A stretch of DNA of 49,531 bases from positions 1 through 49,531 of the forward strand of contig JANTQF010000259.1 in assembly GCA_032988165.1 (NCBI GenBank). Reading direction: 5' to 3'. Under the pieces are notes generated by a model, which saw only the letters and a program-made list of their open reading frames with translations, searched no databases and was not told where the DNA came from. Below, piece by piece: positions 1 to 10,507 of this stretch. The position numbers were made by a program, and so were the translations under genes. This DNA is from Emmonsiellopsis sp. PD_33. Its lineage: Eukaryota > Ascomycota > Eurotiomycetes > Onygenales > Ajellomycetaceae. How positions within the stretch are numbered: the stretch's first letter is position 1; each line of letters opens with the position of its first letter.

Positions 1-135
1 AAACAAAGAACCCTTTCCCAAAAAAACCCTGAAACTTGGTCAAGAACCCCCTGTCAAAAAAAGGACCACAAAACACCCCTCCCCCAGATTTCCCAAAAAA
101 AATTTTTAACCCCCCCCCCCCCCCCCCCCCCCCCA
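1..135. other. Low-quality contig end with C25 homopolymer
   Basis: The first 135 bases are dominated by short A and C runs and end in 25 consecutive C (110-134). No coding or repeat structure is visible. The matching G run at the far right end suggests untrimmed sequencing or assembly artefact rather than biology. Confidence 0.6.
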
Positions 136-375
136 AATACCCTAGGTCAGGCTTCAGCCCATTGTCTGATCCAGGCTCTCCGGACAGGATATTTAACATG
201 GCCATGGTGGTCAACTGCAAATTCATGTAAGATGATTACCAGGATCAACAGACATGACACTTAGTCATCAAAAGACTGGGTAACGCCTTACTTACACACC
301 TACTGTCAGCCTACCAGGGCCAGACCCTAGGACTGGGCAGACAAGCAATTGAGGAGGTAATGGCAGAGCCAGTGT

Positions 376-1001
376 TTGATGCTCTTGACAAGCCAACCCA
401 TTTTGACAGCATCCAATGCTGTCCAATACCCAGCACCACCCTCACCATCGCCATCGCCACTCCCGCATCTTGTCTCTTTAGCCAATATTGACCCCGCAAT
501 CCTCGACGAGGGAACTCTCGTCTCCCTCAACCTGGCCCAGGCAGACATAGATTCTCTAGAATCAGCCATCTTACCCGATGCGTCGGAGGCCCATACAGCT
601 AATGCCGATGAGGAAGATCAGCTCAGTTTCAATGTGGGTACTGGGGTATACCCCCATATGCCTCTGAAGAAATGCTGGAGGAGGCCGGACAGATTTTGCT
701 TGGTCCAGATGGGTATGAAGGCTCTCTGGTCAGTACAACTGATCCCCATGCTGTCTGGATTAATGGATACTCCAAGTACAATGTTGTAAAAAACCAGCAT
801 TTTGAGTGTGAGTGGAAGAAGTTTTCGGCTGGTATTGGTTTCAAGCAGACAATTGGCCACTATTCCCTTAGAGGGAATTCATGGGATGACCCATTGCCAT
901 ATATTTTTTGTTATAAGCAGAAGGGCTGCAGTTACCAGACTATAACACAAGGCTGTCTGCTGGAGCATGAAGCAACGGGGATGACGCTGAGCCGAAGGTG
1001 A
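376..1001 (+). other. Overlapping open frames, unrecognised, possibly one frameshifted gene remnant
   Basis: Two forward open frames overlap. The first (376-789) has a Pro/Ser-rich start followed by an acidic stretch (LAQADIDSLESAILPD). The second (672-1001) is more protein-like, with aromatic and cysteine residues (FECEWKKFSAG, then a C-x5-C pair followed by a His). The second frame stays open upstream of its first Met (reading PYASEEMLEEAGQ), so one gene with a frameshift or an unrecognised intron is possible. I do not recognise a family. The region lies close to the poor-quality contig end, so a sequencing error could cause the break. Confidence 0.25.
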
Positions 1002-1818
1002 AGAAGCCACACTACCAGTGAGAACTATTTACTTAAGTATGGACAAATGAAGGGGGTGGATGTGACAGGAAGATGGAGATTGATTTGCAAAATCAAGGAG
1101 ATGGAGATGAGTTCATGGTACTAGTATTTAAAGCTTAATATTAATATTAGAGAATATATCTTAGGGAAAATATAAGCATTGGCATGTCCACCTGGTATCA
1201 GGATGGGGAGAGATATCCAGATACCCACAGTGAGATGGGAAATTATTTGCCTCAGGGAATGTGGTGAGGAGGGGCATGTTGGAGTTGGAGGATGGTGAGG
1301 GTGGAGATGGTTGTTGAGAGAGCTGAGTTCTGTTAAGCTCTCTGAAAATCCAGCCACAGTCCACTGACCACTGTCTTCCTGTTACCCCCACCCTCTAGAG
1401 TTCCTGTTCTGAACCAAGCCAAGCTTGAACCTAGTAAGATTGAATAGACTCACCCTTGTCATTGCATTCATCACCCCCCACTGCTCCTAGTATCATCACC
1501 ACCATCATCACCATCATCACCGCCGCCGCAGCTTGTTTTCTTTCTTTTACTGACAAGCATAAAGGGGTCTACGTTCAATGGGCGGAAAATTGCTCATACT
1601 CCGTATGAAAAATTTCATTACATCCCCCAGGGCTCCCTACGAATGGAACTGTCAACGCAATCAAAGCCAAACATGGAATGCTGAGAAACATTGCAATCCC
1701 AAATTTTACCCACTGTCCGCGGCCCTTTTCCCATAGGGAATACTATTTTCCCATCACAGTGACATGCAAATACTCCGTGGAACAGGCAAGACCTATCTAC
1801 TTATGATTCTATCTATGA
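1002..1818. other. No gene seen
   Basis: Only short, mutually conflicting open frames occur here. A CAT/CAC trinucleotide-like stretch followed by CCGCCGCCG lies near 1494-1530. Nothing else can be supported. Confidence 0.5.
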
Positions 1819-2013
1819 CTCTTCAAAATCTCGCTGAGACTCGAAACTCTAAGCGTCCAATCATTAGTAGACAAGTTTCACACGGCGGCCACGGAAGAAG
1901 AAAAGCTTGAACTGTTCAACCCGCTGTACGTTCGTCGGCTCGCGACAAACGGGCACATGGATCCTGAAACTGCCGCCGTGGTGATCCCCAAACTGTTAGT
2001 GATGACCTTGTAG
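1819..2013 (+). pseudogene. Coding-like fragment without start codon, family unknown
   Basis: A 64-codon open stretch lies between an in-frame TGA (1816-1818) and TAG (2011-2013). It has amphipathic, protein-like composition (for example EEEKLELFNPLYVRR and ETAAVVIPKLL). It lacks a good Met start. After the TAG the same frame stays open to a TGA near 2095. It could be an exon or a decayed gene. I do not recognise the family, and chance cannot be excluded. Confidence 0.3.
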
Positions 2014-2099
2014 GACGTGCTGCCTGGACCCCAGATGGCTGGGGCACCTCACTCTTTACACACCCCCTTTCCGCCAATTGAAGACTACTGGTGATTTTT

Positions 2100-2762
2100 A
2101 CAGCTCTTTTGGAGCACTGGTGGTGGATATGTTGCCGCCATAAGAGCATCTTAATTGCTAATACAAGTTGTGACCATGGCAGCCATTCTAAATTTTATAT
2201 ACCATAAAAATGGATTCTGTTGCTACAACTGGTGGGTGGGTGCTCTGATGCCAGTCTTACTAGCCTCCGCGCCCACTATTATTGCTGGCAACTATCCTCA
2301 CGCGCTATCATTCCAGCTATTGAACCAGCCCCTCAGTCTGAGTCCGAGCCTGTAGGTGTAGCTTATCATCATCGACCGGAGTAAGATGAGGCCCGGACCT
2401 CCTCATTTTTTAATCTCATTCTTTTTATATTTCTTCTTCTTTCTTTCCGTTTACTTTGTAGTGTAGTCGGACAATGCAACCACCCTCCCCCACCACATCT
2501 TGTCTGCTATTTAGCTCACTGCTCTCCGTTATTACTTATTTTTAAATAGCCCATTAATCGGAGAAGAGACCTCTAATTCAAGCAGTTCTTTGTTTTTCAA
2601 TTTATTTTGCGTCCGTTGTCTCCTCACTCATTGGCACCGCCAAGGGGCCCCGGGGCGATTAACCTTGAACCGAGCATTCGCAAACTCGTCGCCCTAAATA
2701 CAAAGAATTTCAGTACGTCTTTTAAACATATCTATCCTTTCTTCCCTATATACAGACTACCT
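2100..2762. other. Downstream region of the secreted HExxH gene
   Basis: This stretch lies 3' of the reverse-strand gene that ends at 2763. It contains T-rich tracts (2405-2450) and no convincing coding sequence. Confidence 0.45.
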
Positions 2763-3290
2763 TCACATCCCATCGTCAAGCATAGCATCAACCAACATTA
2801 CATGACGGTCCGCATTCGTCTCACTCCACTCATCATCATAATTCAACCCATACGGCCAAAAATGCCCACCACCACAATTAATCACAGCATCCTGCCCATC
2901 CCACGAGCGCAGAAGCGGAAGCGCCGTTGGCCAGTCTCCAGACGCGCATTTCTCGTCAAAGGCAGCCGTCTGGCCGACTCCTAGCGTATGCGAGATTTCG
3001 TGCATAGCCGTGCGCTCCGTCATGTAGGACCGGTTTGAGCCAAACCGGAGATCGCCGTTGTAGTTTGCCTCGGCCGTGGGTACGCCGGGGGTGTAGTAGA
3101 CGCGGATCGTCTTACTCGCGTCTGTGAACTTGGAGTAGCGGGTGACGGCAAGGGTCATTGCGGCTTCGATCTTCTGGTATGCGTCTGTTTCGTCTGCGGA
3201 TGGGCTTGAGGATTTTTCCAATGTCCATGTTATTGCTGCTGAGGCTGTAGAGGAAAGCAACAGAAGGTCAAACAGGACTGGAAAACGCAT
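2763..3290 (-). CDS. Small secreted HExxH (zincin-like) protein
   Basis: A single uninterrupted exon encodes 175 residues. Residues 1-19 (MRFPVLFDLLLLSSTASAA) form a typical secretory signal peptide. The core motif AMHEISHTLGVGQ carries the zincin signature HExxH (H97, E98, H101), with the following Gly expected in metzincin-like folds. The position that would be the third metzincin ligand is Gln107 rather than His, so a different residue (for example H143 or H163) may complete the site. The conserved-looking tail GGHFWPYGLNYDDEWSETNADRH resembles secreted fungal and bacterial proteins that often carry a C-terminal ricin-B lectin domain; no lectin domain is present here. Likely role (inference): extracellular metallopeptidase or a non-catalytic relative. 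Substrate is unknown. The Met at 3290 starts the signal peptide directly, which supports the start. Confidence 0.75.
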   Translation of the reverse strand: MRFPVLFDLLLLSSTASAAITWTLEKSSSPSADETDAYQKIEAAMTLAVTRYSKFTDASKTIRVYYTPGVPTAEANYNGDLRFGSNRSYMTERTAMHEISHTLGVGQTAAFDEKCASGDWPTALPLLRSWDGQDAVINCGGGHFWPYGLNYDDEWSETNADRHVMLVDAMLDDGM

Positions 3291-6200
3291 TGCGTATAGG
3301 CTTTGGGAGAGGGGAGTTGTTATTGATAAGTGCTGTATGGATGCTTGATCTGTTTTTTGGAGATCTGCAAGCCTTAGAAAAAGTAAACAGTGTCAGTTGG
3401 ATTGTACTCAGGCTGTACTGCTAATTATATACAATTTCAAATCGCCTCGGTGTGGGCGTCGAGTTTCCCCTATTAATATAGTGATTTGGCTGCTCATAGA
3501 ATTGGACACCCCGCCTATTATTTAGCAAGACATAGTTTATCCGTCCACTCCTCTTAATGAGTCCCACATTGCCCTTCGATATATCGACCTTGTTGGGAAT
3601 AATGCCGGACAGCTGTCTTGTTTATATTGACTTGGCATGTACCCCTGTCTCCTTAGCTTCGGAGCAGAATCAAGGAATGGGTATGGTATCGACGTTTCAA
3701 AAGGCTGCTTTCATCTAGAAGAAATCTAAACATATTGTCACATGGGTTAAGCATAGTATTAATACTCAAACTCCGGACGCTTCTTTGCCTGTAGTTCCGC
3801 CAGTGATAAAAATTAGTAGTCAGGCCTCCAGTTATATTCAGTCTTAGGCTCAAATTGATAACGCATACAATGCCGCAAAGGAGTTTGTAAAACATACCAA
3901 TGTCCAAGAAAGCCTTCCCTCGCGAGAAGCGGTGGTATTATCGGCTCAGTGGAAGAAACGGCTGGTATCAGCCTGTCTCCGAGCACCCCCGCATCCGGGT
4001 TCCCCGTAAGATCTCCCCCCTGGAGATTTGCGGTAGGGCTATCGGCCCGATGAAGGATTGCATTGATAGCATTCTTTCGGGAATTTATAGGCGTTTATCA
4101 GGTCTCCAGCTCCGCAATCTCGGGATTCAATGGACACGAACGTCCGCGACCTATTCCGTGTTCCGGGATAGGTAGCGAACATGTCGTCCCCTCGATAACA
4201 TAACCTTGAACTCCCATATGTATATACACACGGAAAGGAACGATATGGTGGGGGTCTTTCACCCCTTGTCATTTGCCCTAACCCCTTATCGTCCCTTTGC
4301 TCCCTTGTAGGCTTCGCTTGAACACTCTTGTGTGCGTACGAACAGATACTACGCTATTCGATCGATTTGTATCCGTCTGTATCTCTGTCGGCGGATTTTA
4401 TTGCTAGATTTGATCACTAGATTGGGTCAATAATCCTCTCGTGCATCCTTTGCGGCTTTAATAGAAGCAAATCCGGCGGTATTGAAATCGTAGGGAGTAA
4501 CGTACCGCTCTATGCTATCCGTTGCTTCCATCCACTACAGTTGAACGCAAGGCACACAGGGAAGAAGGCATGTGCCCAGGATGAGCTCCCAGTAATTTAG
4601 AACCGCCTCCAATCAAAACCATGTGGTCCGTAGGAAAGCGTAAGATAATGTAGGTTAGTGGAGCACCGGATGGCTGAAATGAAGCACACAAGCAAGATGT
4701 ATAGCGAGATTCATGTCATATAAAATGAGCGAGGAATTCTGGAGTAGGAGTGTCCCAGCATATGCTGATTGTTTATCGCCAGATATAGACTCGTCCAAAA
4801 ATTCCGGTTAGAAAGGGGTGCTTGGCCCCAAAATTGCCCATCATGGCGCTAGCAGGAGATATTTCATTTCGTATTCAGCATGATTTTTGGATAGATAACC
4901 AATTTCACCGTGACATACTGCTCGTGTTCCATCGGTTTCGCAGCTTCCCCCAATAGATACGCGAAATTTGTTGTGTTGTCACCCAGTAACCGCACAAACG
5001 CGCGCCAACAAACCAGCCCCCCTCCTGAAAATACAAACACCATCCGCGCAAATTCACACACACTCGCACACACGCATCCCACTGTGTATTTTCTTCTCCA
5101 TTGTCTTCGGCAAGCGAAGAGAGATGATGAAAAAAAAAGAATAGTGTGTCGGTGTGAGGGAGTCTGTGGATACCACGGACGGTCACCTCACACCTAAAAA
5201 GTTCCAAAAATTGTGTTTTAGTAGTGCAGACCACTACTAGGAAAGTACCCGTAGGTGCCACCTGGTTGTCAAAGGAAAGGGTACTGTAAATTCGCACGCA
5301 GGGAGTCAGTTTCCTCTAGCGAACTCGCCATGGGGGAAGTGGGAGGAGGGGAGGGGAATAGGGGATACTTACAGAGGAAATCTAAGAACTTCGTTGGAAG
5401 GTCTTAGTTGTAAACGAAAAGAAAAGGATAGGAAAGTAAGCTGTGCATAGCACAGCTAGATACAGGTTGCCAGAGGCAGTCTGTCGAGGAGAGGAAAAGA
5501 AAGGAAAGGTGAGGTTGGGGGGAAGTTAGGGGTATAAATATGCCTGCCTCACGGCGCTAAGCTTAGCCGAGATCTTGTCTAGCTAAGCGAGGTCTTATTC
5601 ACTATCAGACAGAGCGAGTTGAAGGGAAGTGAATGAACGCAAGCGAAGGTGGTAAACCCTACAAAGTCCGGGAGCGTAAGACTAGGAACACAGTCGTTTG
5701 CGAGATCCCTTGTCTCAAACTAGGGGGTATGCTAGCTATCCATATGCATATAGACGCGGAGGAGGCTGCACTCGAATGTATTCTTTCTCTCCTTCAGTCA
5801 GGGACAACCGAGGACACAAAAAGTGTCGGGATCCAGGGGTATGATAGTCCTTGATCAAAGAGTCAGAATCACCCCTAGGATGATGATATATAAATAGCCG
5901 TAGTGTGTATGCTGCGGTGTTTGTCTTTGCTTGACCGGTTATCAAAATACTGTAAACAATCAAAATCAGTAGGAAACAGGAGTTTCCCTAAGTTTCGTCC
6001 GCCTCCTGTACCACTACAGCAGTAGCTCAGGTTTTCATACTCATCATAGATGAGATAAAATTGGGGTCCAAAATTACGGGTCTCAATGATTTCCCATAAA
6101 CTCCACAAAGGAAAAAAAAAAGAACTTCAGAGGCCGGTTTTAGCTTTGACGACAATGGCAGAAGAGTCTGTCAAACCAACGTTTTGTTGGTGGGAACACG

Positions 6201-8239
6201 AGGAAGCTGCCCAGGGAAAACCGCCCAATAACAATGGTTATCCATTTCTTTTGATACCAATTCTTTTTTGAATACCCTGAGGTAGAAGTTTGAAGGAAGA
6301 CTCATTAAGCTCGTTTCAACAATCCAAGCCGACGCGCTTGTCCGGAAACAATGCCGTCTGAAGCTAGATACAGCATTTTTTGCTTGCTGTTTCAAGTATA
6401 TAAAGCACCATTTGGGGCCAACAGCTCATGTACCGCAAATATGACATAGAGCGCAAGTTGAAAAGCCCCAGATAGAGGCGCCTTTCATGGTATCTTGGAT
6501 ATATTGATGGTTTGATGTTGAAATAGAGTCGATGATCTGGGCTTGGCATCCTCGTTAGTTAGGGCTCCACCCAGAATAAGCCTCAACTTAAAATCATCAC
6601 CCCCTCACCACCTCCAACATCGAATTGTCAGGGCATCAATGTCTTGGGAAAATGGCTTTTTCAGTTATGCAATGGCTTCTTATTTTTTCTTGTGGGTAAA
6701 ATCAGAGTTTTCTTACGATTTAATTTAGTGGTGGTTATATCCACGCCTTCTGGATGGCATCTCGATCAGGGGAAGAACATTCCAAGGTTCGCAAGTAGAT
6801 ATCTCCTTGCTTCCCCATTCCGCCGGCTCTCTGTTTATTTATCTGTATTTTAACGTTTCGAATTTATAACCCAAGCCCTTTCACTTTCGCTAACATACGG
6901 TTCGGATACCCGAACTTCATCGCGAAGCCCGGCCTGCTTGACTCCTACCCGATCCTTGCTTCTTGAGAAGGTGGGCAGCGAGAGCAATAATAGATACATT
7001 CCCAATGTAATAGCGGAATCCTACAGCGCAACAGGGCATATTCCTCTGCCTTGAATCAGCATCAATGTGCATCGTACATTCGTCCGCAGCATCCGTGCCT
7101 CAAAGAAGAGAGAAAAAGGGCCTCACCGAAGAGGATTTATTCTTACAGTGCTGTCTGCAATGAAATTCCGTGGAGCCCATATATTGGCGATCCTCCTGCA
7201 TTCGCCATAGACCCATTTATGAGGGTAAGTTCTATATAAGACGGTCACACGAAATATGCCACTCTCTTGACTCAGCACCGAACAGAATACCAGGGAGCCG
7301 AATATCCATTTTTTGTGCATCCAATGGCTGGAAATCCGAAATACTGCCAACCCATACATTACTTCCACAAATCCACACCCTGGATATGCTCCTCCCATCT
7401 ACCATCGAAATGCAAAACCAATTGCCATATCCCGCAGAGATCATCACAATGGGGAAATGGTTTACATATTTCTCATTGGATATGAGATTCTAATATTTTC
7501 CCATTCTATCTCTAGTCTTATCCTCCATGACAGGGTGTATGGCTTGAAAAGCCAAACCAATCCATCCTACCGTCAACGAACCAGCCGATCACCCCAAGTC
7601 AACAGTCGATCACCCATTATTAGAACCATCCTCTGTAAAGTGACACACCAGATCCCCAACACAGCTTCCTGCATTCACTAGATTCGCTTTCCACGAGATG
7701 TTGGAAACTACCCCGCAGCGGAGATTTACAGGTTGCAGAATAAACCAGATAAACATGTCTAATACCCCTCTGTTTCAGCCCAACCGGAAGATAGCAGACC
7801 GGTTGACCATCTGCTCTATATATGGGAACATGCTCGTACATAAACATCCCTATATTTTCATGCAACTATTTCCCTTCATTGATCATCGCTATATGACCCA
7901 TCCCTTATTCATAAGCGCTCGCAAACCCCCTTATCATATGCTTCTACTAGACTTCGAAGGACGGCGGTTCTCCCCAATGAACCCGCTACACCGTCCCCCT
8001 CCCCATCCAGAAGGAGACGATTGCCCATCCGAAAATGCATCACAAAATGCCGTCGCGCGACCCATCATCCGCTCGGGATATCCAACCACTGGACTCACTA
8101 TCTGCAGTTTGCCATGCCATAGATTCTGCAAATAGCCGGGTGCGCAAAACACCATCATCAAAAATGAGACATGAAACGCCTATTTGCATCGTGACCCGAT
8201 CATAGATCAGCTATTGGGTATTTCCAGCAGGGCATAGAA
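3291..8239. other. Long gene-poor stretch, no supported gene
   Basis: About 5 kb holds only short open frames on both strands without recognisable domains, good starts or splice-supported extensions. The longest are a 130-codon reverse frame (4905-5297), a 145-codon forward frame (7698-8135) and a 122-codon forward frame (7313-7681). The composition is ordinary, not strongly AT-rich. I saw no tRNA B-box (GGTTCGANNCC) or transposon coding sequence. Decayed genes with introns could be hidden here. Confidence 0.4.
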
Positions 8240-8248
8240 ATATATAAA
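8240..8248 (+). promoter_or_regulatory. TATA-like box of the cysteine-rich peptide gene
   Basis: ATATATAAA lies about 200 bases before the ATG at 8448. It is followed by a C/T-rich leader with tandem CATCCATCCATC, the usual layout of a strongly transcribed fungal gene. The assignment is by motif only. Confidence 0.4.
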
Positions 8249-8447
8249 CCGTCAAAATGTCCCCAAACTCCCCCACCCCCTCAACCCTCCAAACGACAAA
8301 GCGAGTATCAGAAAAATCCCACACTATCTTCCCCGCGTGCATACTCATCTATCATTTCTCGGCTCTGATCTCATCCATCCATCCATCCACCCAGCCACTC
8401 TATCAAACTATCCCTCCCTCCATCTAACCCCACAGGAGCAAGCAGCC

Positions 8448-8612
8448 ATGAAACTCGCTCTCCTCACCCTCCTATCCGTCCTCTCCCTCGCATCAGCCCT
8501 CTGCGGCAACAACGACCTTCTCGAGGGCTGTATGACATTCTGTCCGCCGGGCGGCTCAGATTCGAAATGCGCACGGTGCTGTGATGATACGTGCCGACCG
8601 TGTCTGGATTAG
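8448..8612 (+). CDS. Secreted eight-cysteine mini-protein (54 residues)
   Basis: The ATG in the favourable context GCAGCCATGA opens a 54-residue protein. Residues 1-17 (MKLALLTLLSVLSLASA) are a textbook signal peptide with an A-x-A cleavage site. The predicted mature chain of 37 residues holds eight cysteines with spacing C-x8-C-x3-C-x8-C-x2-CC-x3-C-x2-C (precursor Cys 19, 28, 32, 41, 44, 45, 49 and 52), enough for four disulfides. The core is KCARCCDDTCRPC. An earlier in-frame Met at 8337 would bury the signal peptide, so 8448 is preferred. The TAG stop is followed directly by GTATGT, a good 5' splice site, so a 3' UTR intron is possible. The size, signal and cysteine density are those of secreted effectors, defensin-like or metal-binding peptides. 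I recognise no specific family, and no function should be assumed. Confidence 0.7.
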   Translation: MKLALLTLLSVLSLASALCGNNDLLEGCMTFCPPGGSDSKCARCCDDTCRPCLD

Positions 8613-8953
8613 GTATGTGTTTTTTTTTGGGGGGGGGTGCTTTGGCAATATATAAGGATTAGATTATAAAACGTCCCCTTGTGGCGGACCGGGGGGCACA
8701 CAGGATAGTGTAGATACATGCTGACGTTATTGGGATGTAATGTAGGGGATGGATGGATGATTTTCTTATTTCACGGTGTTTGTCGCACGGGTGGCTTTGT
8801 TGGTTGTTGGGGGTTCATTCTGGTTGTTCAGGATCCATTCGCAGGTTTGAGAAATTTGGGGAGATGGGAATAGAACAGCTGAATCATTATCAGGCGCATG
8901 AGATGTCCATTTTTTTTATGAGACATGAAAAGCTGCTGCTCCAACTAGATGTA
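8613..8953. other. 3' flank of the cysteine-rich gene, no gene
   Basis: A T9G9 tract follows the donor-like site. A CACACAG acceptor-like site lies near 8702. Nothing else is supported. Confidence 0.4.
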
Positions 8954-9480
8954 TCATTTATAAAAGATTGTATGCAACAAGTTCTTAGGGGTGTTTGGGC
9001 GCTCGTCTAAGATACTTGGATCGGCTTGAAGGAAGGATACAACTGCCTGTTCTCTTTGGCGCCCGTCCATCGAGATGTCACGAGAGCAATCAAGGTCCAC
9101 GGGCCGGAGGAGTTGATTCTAAAGAGTAACTATTCGGTATAGCAATGGCTGTCTAGTGGACGAGCTGTGGTGACATCAACACGAATTCAACATTGTTGGC
9201 ATCGGTTTCTCCATGCCAGTGCATCATGGCAAGCGCTTCGACCATGACGGAGTATATATCCCGGTTATATCTTTTAGTTCAGGAACGCATCCAGGTGTGG
9301 CCTGTGTCTTTGTCGTAAATGTAGCTGTGTGGCATACTACCAATGCTGTCCTAACTCAAACCAAATGATATCATGTCTTCAAAAGGAAGGCCGCATAAAG
9401 ACTACCGGTATCAACAACCACTGCATTGATATTAGGCGCCGTCCAAAGTGTACATAAGCATAGATTCGGTGGCACAGAGC
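8954..9480 (-). pseudogene. Relic of a DUF3669-family fungal gene
   Basis: Two reverse-strand segments match the signature blocks I know from fungal DUF3669 proteins. Segment one (9245 down to a TAG at 9153-9155) reads MVEALAMMHWHGETDANNVE and continues FVL; it corresponds to the family block 'M-A-LA-MHW---DA-DVEFVL'. Segment two (9100 down to a TGA at 8954-8956) reads VDLDCSRDISMDGRQREQAV and then SFLQADPSI; it corresponds to 'LDFD---M-MDE-GV-QAV-AF--NDP'. The blocks are in family order but separated by a stop and a frameshift, and the linker is much shorter than expected. A weaker match (RIYAYVHFGRR, near 9436-9468) and open frames up to 9938 may be the decayed N-terminal part. The gene is clearly non-functional as read. 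The family function is unknown. Confidence 0.6.
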
Positions 9481-10230
9481 CCGCCGTCATGGTTCAGCGT
9501 TCAAAACAGGTAATGAAGTCGCACATGTGTGTCCAGGTTTTCTGCTTCCTCTCCAAGCCCGGACGTACGGCCACCCACCAAAGCACACGATATCCCCACA
9601 TTTGTTCGGTTCCATAGCGAAGGGCCGAAGGCGGCAGGACTATCCGAAATATGTCAGTAGAAACCTGCTTTTCCAGGGGCAAACACTCATCGGTACGGGA
9701 GTAGGCCATCCATGGAAATAAGGTGCCATTCCCAGGCTTCAGCCAGCGCGTAAATACAGCCGGTAGGAAAATTGAATTTCGAATACTGTGGTAAACGGTA
9801 AGTCAAATCACACAACGCACCAACAGCTTGTCCTATGGCTGTGGATGAATTTGATAATGTCATAAAAGTAGTGTCGAGATAGGCGTGCAGCAATGCAGAT
9901 AACAGGCGATACCGATAAGCGGCGTGCGGTAAACGCATTACGGGCTGTTACCCACTAGCGGCCGTGGCAAGGTGGATCCCGTACACGATGGTGACAATAC
10001 GGCATTGGGCGCGCCGTGATTGGCTGGGGCGGGCTAGGCGGGAAAATTCTCACCGCGCCCTTCCCATACAAAAGGAATCTTCCCCACCGCAACTTCACCG
10101 TCTTTCTCCCGCCTCATCAACCTCTGCTCGTTTCTCCCCATCCACGCCGATTCTCTCCATGCCTTGCTCACCCGCCTGATTTCCCTATCCACATTAATCT
10201 GTCTAGTGCTTGACGGGCACAGTTGCGCTT
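9481..10230. other. Remnant 5' part of the DUF3669 relic, then cpa1 promoter and leader
   Basis: Reverse-strand open frames at 9494-9709 and 9687-9938 sit upstream of the DUF3669 relic and may be its decayed N-terminus. From about 10010 an inverted CCAAT (GATTGGCT), GC-rich sequence and a C/T-rich leader (10080-10200) mark the cpa1 promoter. I found no convincing TGASTCA site for the amino-acid-control factor here. Confidence 0.4.
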
Positions 10231-10462
10231 ATGCGTGTGACACCATCAATCTTCACTTCTCAGGTACGTTTGCTGGCTCTGTAGCTGCCCTTGTGCTTCG
10301 GGATCCCCTGCTTCACACGGCACGATGGCTGGACTCTAACTGACTGTTTTCGATATAGGACTACATCTCTGGTATGCTAGAGACACGAGGAACTCCTTTC
10401 TTGCCCATTGGGCCGTTTACTGACCCTCGACAGACCATCTCTGGAAAGCTTCGGTTAATTGA
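10231..10462 (+). CDS. Arginine attenuator peptide uORF of cpa1, three exons
   Basis: Exons 10231-10263, 10359-10371 (13 nt) and 10434-10462 join in frame into a 24-codon uORF. It starts MRVTPSIF and contains the core TSQDYISDHLWK, closing with a TGA at 10460-10462. This matches the arginine attenuator peptide (AAP) of Neurospora arg-2 and yeast CPA1, including the Asp at position 12 known to be essential for arginine-dependent ribosome stalling. The length equals that of the Neurospora AAP. Introns are 10264-10358 (GTACGT...ATAG) and 10372-10433 (GTATGC...ACAG). The uORF stop lies 45 nt before the cpa1 ATG. Expected role (established for the family): with high arginine the nascent peptide stalls ribosomes at the uORF stop and lowers synthesis of the small subunit. 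The conserved core appears only after both introns are removed, which is the evidence for this splicing. Confidence 0.93.
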
Positions 10463-10507
10463 GTCATATCTCGAGCGAAGGAACAAATCAACTCTACAAC
10501 TTTCATT

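Noticed and set aside
4905..5297. 130-codon reverse frame
   Set aside because: Contains a Phe run from a homopolymer and has no domain or splice support.
7698..8135. 145-codon forward frame before the cysteine-rich gene
   Set aside because: No recognisable motif, many rare residues, and overlapping frames of similar length on the other strand.
8257..8427. 56-codon frame upstream of the cysteine-rich peptide as a uORF
   Set aside because: Its ATG is about 10 bases after the TATA box and so probably upstream of the transcription start; low-complexity Pro/Ser content.
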